A stretch of DNA of 64,000 nucleotides from an uncultured Senegalimassilia sp. (GTDB taxonomy: Bacteria; Actinomycetota; Coriobacteriia; Coriobacteriales; Eggerthellaceae). The notes below the pieces were generated by a model. The model worked only from the letters and a program-made list of their open reading frames with translations, did not search any database and was not told the DNA's origin. The DNA lies in assembly GCF_934630535.1 (NCBI RefSeq), contig NZ_CAKTVU010000005.1, positions 81,741 to 145,740 of the forward strand, in the 5' to 3' direction. Shown here piece after piece: positions 50,425 to 60,266 of the stretch (within the stretch, counting starts at the first letter, position 1; every line of letters begins with the position of its first letter). The translations under genes were made by a program, and so were the position numbers.

Positions 50425-52614
50425 ATGGATTCTATGACGACATATCATGCATTGGGCGGACCCGATCGGGAGCCGCAGCTCAATGCCGCCCAACAACAGG
50501 CCGTTGCGGCAACGGAAGGCTACGTGCGCGTTATCGCGGGTGCCGGCACGGGGAAAACGGCCGCGCTGACGCAACGGTTCGCATACTTGGTCAACGATCT
50601 CGGCATCTTGCCGGGCAACATCTTGTGCGTCACTTTCACGAACAAGGCCGCCAACGAGATGCGAAGGCGCATCCGTCGCCTTACCGGCGATCATGATACC
50701 GGCTATATCAACACGTTCCATGGCTTTTGCGTTTCGGTTCTCCAGGAAGATTCCCATGCCGTGCGGTACCCGAAAAGCTTCCTGGTGCTCGATAACGCCG
50801 ATATCGATGCCATGCTGCAGACCATTTATGAAGAGCGCGGACTTACTTTGCGCGATATGACGTTTTCGGCTGCGCGCGACATGATCGAGATGCAGAAGCT
50901 CAAAGAACACCCGAACTACTATCTGGATATGCTCGAATGGCCCATCGCGCAGCTGCGCGAAAGGTATTTGCAGGCCCAGGATGTCCATGACATCATCTTC
51001 TATGGCTACCTTTACCAGGAGCGGAAGTGCTTCGGGCTCGATTACAACGACCTGATCGTGTTCACGCTCTACGTCTTCGAGCGGTTCCCCGACATCTGCC
51101 TCAAATGGCAGCAGCGGTTGGAATACATCATGATCGACGAGTTCCAGGATATCGATGCGCTGCAATACCAGCTCATGGAGGTGCTGCAGGGCTATCACAA
51201 GAACCTGTTCGTGGTCGGCGACCCTGATCAAACCATCTATACGTGGCGCGGCGCGGACGTGAAGCTGTTGCTTGACTTTGACAAGCGCTTCCCCGGCACG
51301 CGCACCATCATGATGCTTGAGAATCATCGGTCGGTGCCCCAGGTGCTTGCGGTGGCGAATTCGCTTATTGCGAAAAACCGTATGCGCATCCCGAAAGACC
51401 TTGTTGCAACACGGCGCTCGTTCGGTCCGACGGTCTGGCACCATGCCGTATCGCCCCAGGCTGAAGCGGCTTGGATCGCCGAAGGCGTGGCTGCATTGCA
51501 TGGCAAGGGGGTCGCTTATCGCGATATCGCGGTGCTGTATCGCGCGCATTACGCATCGCGTTCGGTCGAAGAGGCTCTTTTGAAGGCGGATATCCCGTAT
51601 TCGCTGTTCAGCGGGGTGCCGTTTTTCGGTAGGAGCGAGATCAAGGACGCACTGTGCTACCTACGCCTCATCGCTGTCGGAGATGATTTGGCGTTTATGC
51701 GCGTGGCGAACGTTCCTAAGCGCAACCTCGGCCAACGGCGCATGGCGTATCTGCAGCAGTATTGCGCGGAGCACGGCTGCACCATGCTGCAGGCGCTTGA
51801 GGCAACGTGCGAGGATGATATCTTCAAACGCACGAAGACGAAGCAGCTTATAGCGCTTGTGCATGGTTTTCGCAGGTCATGCGAAGGCCGGCCGGTATCC
51901 GAGGTGCTCTCGGCGCTGCTTGACGAAAGCGGCTATGAACAGATGCTTCGCACCGAGGGCAGCCAGGAGCGGCTCGATAACCTTGCCGAGCTGAAGCAGT
52001 CGGTGTACGAATTCGAGTCAACGTGCGGCGAGGAAGTCACCATTGGCCATTATCTGCATCATGTTGCGCTGCTTTCCAACGCCGATATCGCGGATGCGTC
52101 GCAGGATAACGTGCGCCTTATGACCATTCATGCCGCAAAGGGCTTGGAGTTTGGCCACGTCTTCGTTTGCTCGCTGTCCGAAGGCGTGCTTCCTTCGCGT
52201 AAAACGCGTACGGTGCAGGCCATGGAGGAGGAGCGTCGCCTTGCTTTCGTGGCGTTCACGCGTGCCAAGGACGGTCTCTACCTTAGCGAGGCGGAGGGCT
52301 TTGGGCATCAAGGGGCGCCGCGATATCCTTCGCGGTTCCTTCTCGATATCGACCCTGCGGCCCTGGAGTTTTCAAACAGGCCCGCAGACTCTGAGCTCGA
52401 TGATGCACGTAGCGCATATGAGGCAACCGATCGCTGGATCGCCGATATGGTAGGACAGGCGTCCATCAAGCCGGGCACGCGCGTTGCCCACAAAGCGTTC
52501 GGGCAGGGCATCGTGCAAGGCATCGACGAGCAAAAGCGGGCCTATATCATCGCGTTCGATGAATTGGACACGCCGCGTTGCATTTCGTTTCGCGTCAAGC
52601 TGGAGGTAGTGTGA
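50425..52614 (+). CDS. pcrA: ATP-dependent DNA helicase, UvrD/PcrA type
   Basis: This 729-residue superfamily 1A helicase acts in repair and removal of protein blocks. Motifs in order: AGAGTGKTAALTQRF (Walker A), FTNKAANEM, the DEFQDID motif II, GDPDQTIYTWRGAD (motif III), MTIHAAKGLEFGHVFV (V) and EEERRLAFVAFTRAKD (VI). The C-terminal PGTRVAHKAFGQGIV segment resembles the PcrA RNA-polymerase-binding tail. ATG 50425 (or 50434) lacks a ribosome site and seems leaderless. It overlaps uvrC by 4 nt. Confidence 0.94.
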   Translation: MDSMTTYHALGGPDREPQLNAAQQQAVAATEGYVRVIAGAGTGKTAALTQRFAYLVNDLGILPGNILCVTFTNKAANEMRRRIRRLTGDHDTGYINTFHGFCVSVLQEDSHAVRYPKSFLVLDNADIDAMLQTIYEERGLTLRDMTFSAARDMIEMQKLKEHPNYYLDMLEWPIAQLRERYLQAQDVHDIIFYGYLYQERKCFGLDYNDLIVFTLYVFERFPDICLKWQQRLEYIMIDEFQDIDALQYQLMEVLQGYHKNLFVVGDPDQTIYTWRGADVKLLLDFDKRFPGTRTIMMLENHRSVPQVLAVANSLIAKNRMRIPKDLVATRRSFGPTVWHHAVSPQAEAAWIAEGVAALHGKGVAYRDIAVLYRAHYASRSVEEALLKADIPYSLFSGVPFFGRSEIKDALCYLRLIAVGDDLAFMRVANVPKRNLGQRRMAYLQQYCAEHGCTMLQALEATCEDDIFKRTKTKQLIALVHGFRRSCEGRPVSEVLSALLDESGYEQMLRTEGSQERLDNLAELKQSVYEFESTCGEEVTIGHYLHHVALLSNADIADASQDNVRLMTIHAAKGLEFGHVFVCSLSEGVLPSRKTRTVQAMEEERRLAFVAFTRAKDGLYLSEAEGFGHQGAPRYPSRFLLDIDPAALEFSNRPADSELDDARSAYEATDRWIADMVGQASIKPGTRVAHKAFGQGIVQGIDEQKRAYIIAFDELDTPRCISFRVKLEVV

Positions 52615-54671
52615 GCAAGCCGGAGGAATTCCAACGATATAGCCGAACCTCGGGTTTCACCGAAGGCGGTTCGGGAACGGCATCGGGCGTTGCCGGGGAG
52701 GCGGGCGCTCAAGTGCCCCAGGGGGAGACGTTCGAGCAGAAGCTCGCGCGCATCAAGCGCGAGCTTGATGCAGTGCCGACACTTCCCGGCGTGTATCTGT
52801 GGAAAGACAAGCACGGGCAGGTCATCTACGTCGGCAAAGCCAAGCAGCTTCGTGCGCGTATGCGTCAATATGTCAACTTTCAGGATGAGCGCGCGAAGAT
52901 CCCGCTGCTCGTCGAGCAGATCTGCACGTTCGAGTACATCGTGGTCGGCAACGAGCACGAGTCCTTGGTGCTCGAGAAGAACCTTATCAACCAGCACGCC
53001 CCCTGGTTTAACGCCGATTTCAAGGACGATAAATCTTATCCGTTCATCGCCATCACGAAAGGCGATGCGTTCCCCGCAATCAAATACACTCGCGAGAAGC
53101 ATCGATTTGACACGCGGTATTTCGGACCCTATACCGACAGCCGCGCCGCTCGGCGCATGGTCGACATCGCGCGTCGCGTGGTTCCGTTGTGCTCGTCGAG
53201 CTGCGCCGATTGGCGTTCCTTGAAGCGCAAGCTCGAGAAAGACCCGCTTGCTTGTCTGGCTTCCGACGCTCGACCGTGCTTCGATGCGCATGTGGGCTTG
53301 GGCCCTGGGGCGTGCTGCGGTCGCGTCACGCCCGAGCAATATGCCGCCAACGTCGCCCGTATCGAGCGTTTCCTCTCAGGCAACCATCGGGAATTCATCG
53401 AAGAGCTTTCCCAGGAAATGCAGGAGGCTGCCTCCGAGCTCGATTTCGAGCGAGCCGGTCGTATCAAGGCGCGAATCGACACCATCAACGGATTATGCGA
53501 TAAGCAGCATGCGGTAAGCTCGCGCAACCTTGACGCCGACGTTGTCGGGTTTTTCCGTGAGGAGACCATCGCCGGCGTGCACGTGCTCATGGTGCGCGAG
53601 GGGCGCATCATCAACAGCAACGAGTTTGTGCTCAACCGCGGAAACGACGTCCCTGATCAGGACTTGCTGCACATGTTCCTCCTCCGCTATTACGATGCCA
53701 CTACGTCCATCCCGCACGAGGTCATCGTGCGCTTCATGCCCGAAGATGCCGAAGCTATGGAGCAGTGGCTTACCGACAAGCTTGCAAGCGCGCATGGCGC
53801 TAAGGTTCGTTTCTCGGTTCCCGAGCGCGGGGAGAAAGCGGACTTGGTCTCCATGGCAGAGCAAAACGCCAAGCACACGCTCATGCGTTATAAGGTGCGC
53901 ACGAACTACGAGGACAAGCGCATCAACGACGCGCTGCTGCAACTGGAGAGCGCCTTGGCGCTCGATGCGCCCCCGATGCGCATCGAGTGCTTCGACATTT
54001 CCACCAACCACGGCACCTACACGGTCGCTTCCATGGTGGTGTTCACCAATGGACGGCCTGACAAGGGGCAATATCGGCGCTTCAAGATCAAGGCCCAGCT
54101 TGACGAGGCGAACGATTTCCTGTCCATGCAGGAAGTCATGAGCCGCAGGTATTGCGCAGAGCGCATGGCGGACGAGCGGTTCGGCAAAAAGCCCGATCTC
54201 ATCATCTTGGACGGCGGTCTACCGCAGCTCAATGCGGTCATGCAGCAGTTCGAAAGCATGGGGATCCATGATATCGCCCTGTGCGGCCTTGCGAAACGCG
54301 ACGAGGAGCTGTTCGTCCCGTGGCAGGATACGGGCCCGGTGGTGCTGCCGGGCGGCAGCGCCAGCTTGTACCTGGTCAAGCAGGTGCGAGACGAGGCGCA
54401 CCGATTCGCCATCGAGTTCCATCGCCAATTGCGAGGCAAGGGCATGACGGCAAGCATATTGGATGAGGTGGATGGCTTGGGGCCCGTCCGCAAAAAGGCG
54501 CTCCTCAAGCACTTCAAAAGCTTCAAACGGCTTAAGGCGGCAAGCTTGCAGGACATCCTTGACGCCAAGGTAGTGCCCGTCCAGGTTGCCAACGAGCTGT
54601 ATACAGTGCTGCAGCAGTATAATGAGCAAGCAAGAAACGAAGTGGTCGTCGGCGGGGAAGGAGATTCGTGA
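52611..54671 (+). CDS. uvrC: Excinuclease ABC subunit C
   Basis: UvrC makes both incisions in nucleotide excision repair. The 686-residue protein has the GIY-YIG nuclease domain (LPGVYLWKDKHGQVIYVGKAKQ), a UVR motif (LDFERAGRIKARI), the RNase-H-like endonuclease domain (RIECFDISTNHGTYTVASMV, PDLIILDGG) and C-terminal helix-hairpin-helix pairs (LDEVDGLGPVRKKALLKHF). A roughly 40-residue nonconserved N-terminal extension precedes the GIY domain. GTG 52611 overlaps the pcrA stop (GTGA). Confidence 0.96.
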   Translation: MSKPEEFQRYSRTSGFTEGGSGTASGVAGEAGAQVPQGETFEQKLARIKRELDAVPTLPGVYLWKDKHGQVIYVGKAKQLRARMRQYVNFQDERAKIPLLVEQICTFEYIVVGNEHESLVLEKNLINQHAPWFNADFKDDKSYPFIAITKGDAFPAIKYTREKHRFDTRYFGPYTDSRAARRMVDIARRVVPLCSSSCADWRSLKRKLEKDPLACLASDARPCFDAHVGLGPGACCGRVTPEQYAANVARIERFLSGNHREFIEELSQEMQEAASELDFERAGRIKARIDTINGLCDKQHAVSSRNLDADVVGFFREETIAGVHVLMVREGRIINSNEFVLNRGNDVPDQDLLHMFLLRYYDATTSIPHEVIVRFMPEDAEAMEQWLTDKLASAHGAKVRFSVPERGEKADLVSMAEQNAKHTLMRYKVRTNYEDKRINDALLQLESALALDAPPMRIECFDISTNHGTYTVASMVVFTNGRPDKGQYRRFKIKAQLDEANDFLSMQEVMSRRYCAERMADERFGKKPDLIILDGGLPQLNAVMQQFESMGIHDIALCGLAKRDEELFVPWQDTGPVVLPGGSASLYLVKQVRDEAHRFAIEFHRQLRGKGMTASILDEVDGLGPVRKKALLKHFKSFKRLKAASLQDILDAKVVPVQVANELYTVLQQYNEQARNEVVVGGEGDS

Positions 54672-54672
54672 C

Positions 54673-55626
54673 ATGACCGAGATTGCAAGCGAGCTTGAGA
54701 ACATGCCCGAGCTGGTCATCGTGAGCGGCATGAGCGGAGCGGGACGTACCGAGGCCATGCATGCGTTCGAAGATCTGGGGTATTTCTGCGTGGACAACCT
54801 GCCCAGCGCGCTTATCGGCAACCTGCTGGCCTTAACCGGCATGCCCGGTCAGCCCGACAACCATCGGCGCATCGCCGTGGTCTGCGATGCGCGCAGCGGC
54901 GGCTTCTTCAAAAGCTTGATGGAGGAGCTCTCCAAGCTCAAAAGAGCCGGCGTGGATTACCGGGTGCTGTTCCTCGACGCCGACGACGAGAAGCTCATCG
55001 CGCGTTATAAATCCAGCCGCCGCCGGCATCCCCTCTGCACCGACGGCAGCTCCATCGCGAACGGCATCGAACGTGAGCGCGAGATGCTCTACGACGTGCG
55101 CAAACAGGCGCACCACGTCATCAACACCACCGATATGATGCCCGCTCAGCTGCGCAGCACCATCCGTGCGCTGTTCGCCCCCGGCGAGGAGCGCCAGGGC
55201 TTGCAGGTCACGGTGTACTCGTTCGGCTTCAAGCACGGTGCGCCCGTGGATGCCGACCTGGTCATGGACGTTCGCTTCCTTCCTAACCCGTACTACGACC
55301 CCGAGCTGCGCCCGCTCACCGGTCTTGACAAACCCGTGCGCGATTACGTGCTGTGTCGATCGGAAACCGAGGAATTCCAGAAGTGCTGGCGCGCGTTGCT
55401 CGATTGCGTCATGCCCGGTTATGTGGCGGAAGGCAAGCAGCAGCTCGCCATCGCCGTGGGGTGCACGGGCGGTCAGCATCGAAGCGTGGCCCTTGCCGAG
55501 TCAACGGGGGAGTACCTTAAGCAGAAGGGTTATCGCGTCAGCGTCGCGCATCGCGATCTGAAATTGGCCGAAGGCGCTGACGGCCAGCTCATCAACGCCT
55601 CCGCGAAGCCGGTCGAAGGCCGATAG
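54673..55626 (+). CDS. rapZ: RNase adapter protein RapZ
   Basis: This 317-residue P-loop protein has an N-terminal VSGMSGAGRTEAMHAFEDLG, where Arg replaces the usual Walker Lys, as commonly seen in actinobacterial RapZ. DNLPSALIG and the C-terminal VGCTGGQHRSVALAE sequences are typical. In E. coli RapZ binds sRNA and UDP-GlcNAc-pathway metabolites; in Gram-positives the role is less clear. ATG 54673 is 1 nt after uvrC, with GGAAGGAG upstream. rapZ-yvcK-whiA is a conserved block. Confidence 0.94.
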   Translation: MTEIASELENMPELVIVSGMSGAGRTEAMHAFEDLGYFCVDNLPSALIGNLLALTGMPGQPDNHRRIAVVCDARSGGFFKSLMEELSKLKRAGVDYRVLFLDADDEKLIARYKSSRRRHPLCTDGSSIANGIEREREMLYDVRKQAHHVINTTDMMPAQLRSTIRALFAPGEERQGLQVTVYSFGFKHGAPVDADLVMDVRFLPNPYYDPELRPLTGLDKPVRDYVLCRSETEEFQKCWRALLDCVMPGYVAEGKQQLAIAVGCTGGQHRSVALAESTGEYLKQKGYRVSVAHRDLKLAEGADGQLINASAKPVEGR

Positions 55627-55627
55627 G

Positions 55628-56779
55628 ATGAGCGATATGCAACACGAAACCCATATGGAGGGTTGTCATTTCCCCCATGACCCGTCCATGACCGAGGCCT
55701 TTGCGCCGTTGTATGCGGCAGATCCCGTGGTGCCTGAAACCAGCAGCTTGAAAGCCGTGGTCATTGGCGGCGGAACGGGTGCGCCCGTTTCCATCCGCAC
55801 GTTGCTTTCCATGGGCTTGGAAACCTCTGCGGTGGTCGCCATGGCCGATGACGGCGGGTCTACGGGCATTCTGCGCGAAAGGGCGGGCGTCACTCCGCCA
55901 GGGGATATCCGCAAGTGCATCTGCGCTATGGCGGCAGATCCCGACGATCCGCTCACCCGCGCTTTCAAATATCGGTTCCCGTTTGCCGACAATCATACGC
56001 TCGGCAATCTCATGCTTTCCGCGCTCGAGGATGCAACGGGGGAGTTCCCCCAAGCCGTCCAGATCTGCGAACGTCTGCTTAATGCGCGCGGTCACGTGTA
56101 CCCGTCCACGCTCGATCGTGTGTCGTTGGTCGCCCGAACGCGCGATGGGCGTTATATCGAGGGGCAGGCCGTGGCCTGCCATTCGCGAACGGCGCTTGCG
56201 CACGTTCAGCTACGGGGTCAAGGCAGGATCTGCGCATATAAGCCTGCGCTCGATGCGATCCGAAATGCAGATCTGATCGTGCTCGGCCCGGGAAGCCTGT
56301 TCACGTCCATCGTCCCGAACCTGCTGGTTCCGGGCGTGGTGGATGCCATCCGCCAGTCAAGGGGTGCAACCCTGTTCGTGTGCTCCTTGGCCGACATGCA
56401 GGGCGAGACATGGGGCCTTACGGCGCGCGAGCACGTTGAGGCGTTGCTGGCCCACGGTATGCGCGGGCTGCTTGACTATGTGCTCGTGCATAGCGCGTTT
56501 CCCGTTCGCCCCGATTCTTCCGAGACGGGTACGTTCCGTGCGCTTACCGGGGTCAACGTCGGAGATAGCCGATTCACCGTAGCTCCCGGCGAGGAGGCGG
56601 GCAGGCGCGTGCGCCCCGTGCGCATCGATTATCCGGATTTGCGAGCCATTCAAAGCAAGGGCCCTGTCGTGCTCGTGCGCAATATGGTCGATCCGCAGCA
56701 TCCTACCTGGCACGATCCGATGCTGCTGCGCGAGGCGTTCACGGGGGTGTTGCGTTTATGTCGTTCACGGCAGAGGTAA
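55628..56779 (+). CDS. yvcK: YvcK/GlmR-family gluconeogenesis factor
   Basis: This 383-residue CofD-like protein has the nucleotide-sugar-binding segments VVIGGGTGAPVSIRTLL, MADDGGSTGILRE, NLMLSALEDATGEF and LIVLGPGSLFTSIVPNLL. In Firmicutes the family binds UDP-GlcNAc and controls cell-envelope and carbon metabolism. The first about 40 residues are a nonconserved extension. It begins 1 nt after rapZ and overlaps whiA by 22 nt. Confidence 0.94.
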   Translation: MSDMQHETHMEGCHFPHDPSMTEAFAPLYAADPVVPETSSLKAVVIGGGTGAPVSIRTLLSMGLETSAVVAMADDGGSTGILRERAGVTPPGDIRKCICAMAADPDDPLTRAFKYRFPFADNHTLGNLMLSALEDATGEFPQAVQICERLLNARGHVYPSTLDRVSLVARTRDGRYIEGQAVACHSRTALAHVQLRGQGRICAYKPALDAIRNADLIVLGPGSLFTSIVPNLLVPGVVDAIRQSRGATLFVCSLADMQGETWGLTAREHVEALLAHGMRGLLDYVLVHSAFPVRPDSSETGTFRALTGVNVGDSRFTVAPGEEAGRRVRPVRIDYPDLRAIQSKGPVVLVRNMVDPQHPTWHDPMLLREAFTGVLRLCRSRQR

Positions 56780-57699
56780 AAGACGAGCTTTCCCGTGTGC
56801 CGGCAACGTGCAGTCATTGCGACAAGGCCGTTTTGGCGGCGCTTGTGCGCATAGAAGGCACGTTGTTCGTATCGGGGAAGAACCGCTACCGCGTTGAGAT
56901 CGCCACGGACGCCCCATCGGTCGCACGTTTGGTCATCAAGCTGCTTCATGAGATTTATCGATTGAAAACGAATCTTACGGTTCGTCGAAGCGTTTTGCAT
57001 AAAACGCCGAATTATCTCATCGAGGTCCCCGCCCAGCCTCAGCTGGCGGCGGCTTTGGTGGATATGGGGGTGCTTTCCGCCGAAGGCGGCCTGGTGCTCG
57101 GCGTATCCGAGCAGTTGGTAGCCAAGGATTGCTGTGCGGCGGCGTATCTGCGGGGAGCCTTCCTGGGCAGCGGGTTCGTGTCCGACCCGCGTGGCGATTT
57201 CCATTTCGAGGTGATCGTCGAAACCGAGGAGCTGGCCGATGGTCTGGTGGAGCTTTTGGCCCGCAAGAACATCAAGGCGCGCATCATGCAGCGGCGCAAC
57301 TCGTTCATGGTGTATCTGAAAAGCGGCAGCGCCATCCTTGAGTTTCTGGCGCTTGCAGGTGCTCATCAGAGCGCGCTGGCCATGGAGAACGCCCGCGTCA
57401 TCAAAAGCGTGCGCAACGACGTCAATCGTCAGACCAACGCCGAAATCGCCAACCAGGCGAAGACCTCGCGTGCGGCGATCGATCAGATCCGGGCCATCAG
57501 GCAGGTGGTGGAAGCTCACGGCATGGAGAACCTTCCGCCGGCGCTGCAGGATTTCATCAAGCTTCGCGTGCGTCATCCTGAGGCGACGCTTAAGGAGCTT
57601 GGTGAGCTTGCCAACCCTCCGCTGTCGAAGTCGGCGGTATATCATCGAGTGCGCCGTATCGAGCAATTGGCCTCTGAGCTGGACAATCAGAATCGGTAA
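56758..57699 (+). CDS. whiA: DNA-binding protein WhiA
   Basis: This 313-residue protein combines two LAGLIDADG-like N-terminal domains (AAYLRGAFLGSGFVSDP) with a C-terminal helix-turn-helix (LKELGELANPPLSKSAVYHR). WhiA is a sporulation/cell-division regulator in Streptomyces and a conserved DNA-binding protein in non-sporulating Gram-positives. It starts inside yvcK and so is translationally coupled. It is also next to the glycolytic gap gene. Confidence 0.95.
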   Translation: MSFTAEVKDELSRVPATCSHCDKAVLAALVRIEGTLFVSGKNRYRVEIATDAPSVARLVIKLLHEIYRLKTNLTVRRSVLHKTPNYLIEVPAQPQLAAALVDMGVLSAEGGLVLGVSEQLVAKDCCAAAYLRGAFLGSGFVSDPRGDFHFEVIVETEELADGLVELLARKNIKARIMQRRNSFMVYLKSGSAILEFLALAGAHQSALAMENARVIKSVRNDVNRQTNAEIANQAKTSRAAIDQIRAIRQVVEAHGMENLPPALQDFIKLRVRHPEATLKELGELANPPLSKSAVYHRVRRIEQLASELDNQNR

Positions 57700-57853
57700 C
57701 CGATTGTCACCGATATACCGGCATTGGCTGGAACGCGCTGGTCTCGGCTTGTCGACCGTCTGCCAATTTCGCATCGCAAGCGTTTGACTTTCCGCTACAC
57801 TTACGTTTCGTATGGCCCATAACTTGAGTATCTGAATGAAAAGGAGATACGCA

Positions 57854-58855
57854 ATGGCAATCAAAGTAGGCATCAACGGTTTCGGCCGCATCGGACGTCT
57901 GGCGTACCGCGCCATGGTCAAGGACCCGGAGATCCAGGTCGTGGCCGTTAACGACCTCGGCGACATCCCGACGATGGCTCACCTGCTGAAGTATGACTCG
58001 GTCCATGGCCGCGCCTTCGATACGGTCGAGGTCACCGAGGACGGCTTCGTGGCCGATGGCCATGCCGTGAAGGTCCTGTGCGAGCGCGATCCCGAGAACC
58101 TGCCTTGGGGCGAGCTGGGCGTCGACGTCGTCGTCGAGTCCACCGGCATCTTCAAGACCGGCGAGCTTGCCAGCAAGCACATCAAGGCCGGCGCCAAGAA
58201 GGTCGTCATCACCTGCCCGGCAAAGGGCGAGGACATCACCGTCGTCATGGGCGTCAACGACGAGCAGTACGACAAGGATAAGCACAACATCATCTCCAAC
58301 GCCTCCTGCACCACTAACTGCCTGGCCCCCGTCGCCAAGGTGCTGCTCGAGAAGTTCGGCATCAAGCGCGGCTACATGAACACCATTCATTCCTACACCA
58401 ACGATCAGAAGATCTTGGACCTGCCGCATAAGGACCTGCGCCGCGCCCGCGCCGCAGCCATGTCCATGATCCCGACCACCACGGGCGCCGCTCGTGCCGT
58501 GTCCCTGGTCCTCCCCGAGCTGGCTGGCAAGCTCGACGGCTTCGCCACGCGCGTTCCCACGCCCGACGGCTCCATGGTCGACCTGACGGTCGAGCTGGAG
58601 CGCGAGGTCACCATCGAGGAGATCAACGCCGCAATGAAGGAAGCAGCCGAAGGCCAGCTGGCAGGCGTGCTCGAGTACACCGAGGATCCCATCGTGTCCA
58701 TCGACATCGTGGGCAACAACCACTCCTCCATCTTCGACAGCAAGCTCACCATGGTCATGGGCGGCAAGTCCAACATGGTCAAGGTCGTTTCCTGGTACGA
58801 CAACGAGTGGGGTTACTCCAACCGCGTGAAGGACCTTGTCAAGATCCTGCTCTAA
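57854..58855 (+). CDS. gap: Glyceraldehyde-3-phosphate dehydrogenase
   Basis: This 333-residue enzyme oxidises and phosphorylates glyceraldehyde 3-phosphate. It has the NAD site INGFGRIGRLAYRAM with VNDLGD (Asp typical of NAD preference), catalytic Cys in SNASCTTNCLAP, GAARAVSLVLPEL, and the C-terminal WYDNEWGYSNR. AAGGAG precedes ATG 57854. TTGACT at 57784-57789 is a possible -35 upstream, though the -10 is unclear. Confidence 0.97.
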   Translation: MAIKVGINGFGRIGRLAYRAMVKDPEIQVVAVNDLGDIPTMAHLLKYDSVHGRAFDTVEVTEDGFVADGHAVKVLCERDPENLPWGELGVDVVVESTGIFKTGELASKHIKAGAKKVVITCPAKGEDITVVMGVNDEQYDKDKHNIISNASCTTNCLAPVAKVLLEKFGIKRGYMNTIHSYTNDQKILDLPHKDLRRARAAAMSMIPTTTGAARAVSLVLPELAGKLDGFATRVPTPDGSMVDLTVELEREVTIEEINAAMKEAAEGQLAGVLEYTEDPIVSIDIVGNNHSSIFDSKLTMVMGGKSNMVKVVSWYDNEWGYSNRVKDLVKILL

Positions 58856-58878
58856 TCGGCTAACCGCTTAACGCTATG

Positions 58879-58978
58879 AAGGGCCCTGGAACCGAACCAC
58901 GCCCCTTGCAAGCTGCGCCGACCGTGCCCGCTGCGCGGCCGGCTGCATTGCAAGGCGGCATCGGGACCAGGGTCTTTT
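58879..58978 (+). other. Large stem structure between gap and pgk ending in T-run
   Basis: GGCCCTGG (58882-58889) pairs with CCAGGGTC (58967-58974), CCGA (58892-58895) with TCGG (58961-58964), and CCTTGCA (58904-58910) with TGCAAGG (58949-58955), around a GC-rich apex. TTTT follows. It may be an attenuator that sets the gap:pgk ratio, or an mRNA-processing element. In form it parallels the infB-rbfA element. Confidence 0.6.
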
Positions 58979-59022
58979 AGTTGGACATCACCGCATCCGC
59001 GGTGGTCTGAAAGGAAGTCATC

Positions 59023-60210
59023 ATGGCTGATATCGCCACCGTCGACCAGCTCGACGCACGCGGCAAGCGCGTGCTCGTCCGTGTCGACTTCAACGTCCCC
59101 GTGGCAGATGGCGTCTGCACCGACGATACCCGCATCCGCGCTGCGCTGCCCACCATCCAGAAACTGATCGACGAAGGCGCCCGCGTCATCCTCATGAGCC
59201 ACCTCGGCCGTCCGGCGGGCGAGGGCTTCGAGGAGAAGTTCACGCTGCGCCCGGCGGCCCTGCGCCTCTCCGAGCTGCTCGGTCGCCCCGTGGCGTTCGC
59301 CTCTGACACCGTCGGCCCAGACGCCCAGGCCAAGGCAGCAGCGCTTCAGGATGGTCAGGTCCTCGTTCTGGAAAACCTTCGTTTCGACAAGCGCGAGAAG
59401 AAGAACGATCCCGAGTTCTGCCAAGAGCTCGCCAAGCTCGGCGAGGCATACGTCAACGACGCGTTCGGCACGGCGCACCGCGCCCATGCCTCCACCGCCG
59501 GCGTCGCGGCGCTTCTGCCCGCCTATGCCGGCTACCTCATGCAAAACGAGGTCGCCACCCTCACCGGCATGCTCGATGAGCCCCGTCGTCCCTTCGTCGC
59601 CATCCTGGGCGGCTCGAAGGTCTCCGACAAGATCAAGGTCATCGATGCGCTTATGGACAAGTGCGATACCCTCATCATCGGCGGCGGCATGTGCTTCACC
59701 TTCCTGCTGGCCCAGGGCAAGCAGGTCGGCACCTCGCTCAAGGAAGAGGATTGGGTGGAGCGCGCGGCAGCCATGCTTCGCAAGGCCGAGGAACGCGGCG
59801 TTAAGCTGCTGCTCCCCGTCGACGTCGTATGCGCCGATAAGTTCGCCGAGGATGCGAACACCAAGACCGTCTCCGTCGACGAGATCCCGGCCGATATGAT
59901 GGGCCTCGACGTCGGTCCGGAAACGGCCAAGCTGTACGCGCAGGCCATCTCGCAGGCTGCCACCGTGTTCTGGAACGGTCCCATGGGCGTGTTCGAGATG
60001 GAGGCGTTCGCGGCAGGCACGAAGGCCGTGGCCGAGGCCGTGGCCGACAATCAGCAGGGCGATACCATCATCGGCGGCGGCGATTCCGTGGCGGCAGTCA
60101 ACAAGTTCGACCTCGCCGACCGCATGACGTTCATCTCCACGGGCGGCGGTGCTAGCATGGAGCTGGTGCAGGGCGAGGCCCTTCCCGGCGTGGAGGCTTT
60201 GAAGCGCTAG
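59023..60210 (+). CDS. pgk: Phosphoglycerate kinase
   Basis: This 395-residue monomeric kinase transfers phosphate from 1,3-bisphosphoglycerate to ADP. It has RVDFNVPVADG, LMSHLGRPAG, NLRFDKREKKNDPEFCQ, the AILGGSKVSDKIKVIDALMD hinge region and the nucleotide loop GGGDSVAAVNKF. AAAGGAAG precedes ATG 59023. Confidence 0.97.
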   Translation: MADIATVDQLDARGKRVLVRVDFNVPVADGVCTDDTRIRAALPTIQKLIDEGARVILMSHLGRPAGEGFEEKFTLRPAALRLSELLGRPVAFASDTVGPDAQAKAAALQDGQVLVLENLRFDKREKKNDPEFCQELAKLGEAYVNDAFGTAHRAHASTAGVAALLPAYAGYLMQNEVATLTGMLDEPRRPFVAILGGSKVSDKIKVIDALMDKCDTLIIGGGMCFTFLLAQGKQVGTSLKEEDWVERAAAMLRKAEERGVKLLLPVDVVCADKFAEDANTKTVSVDEIPADMMGLDVGPETAKLYAQAISQAATVFWNGPMGVFEMEAFAAGTKAVAEAVADNQQGDTIIGGGDSVAAVNKFDLADRMTFISTGGGASMELVQGEALPGVEALKR

Positions 60211-60218
60211 TGAATCCA

Positions 60219-60242
60219 AGGGGGGGCGCCTGCGTCCCCCTT
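60219..60242 (+). other. Hairpin between pgk and tpiA
   Basis: AAGGGGG and CCCCCTT pair, with a CGC/GCG inner stem, in the 56-nt pgk-tpiA gap. It is too short-tailed for a clear terminator and may tune the expression or stability of the downstream genes. Confidence 0.45.
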
Positions 60243-60266
60243 ATCGTTTTGAAAGGAGCGTGCCAT

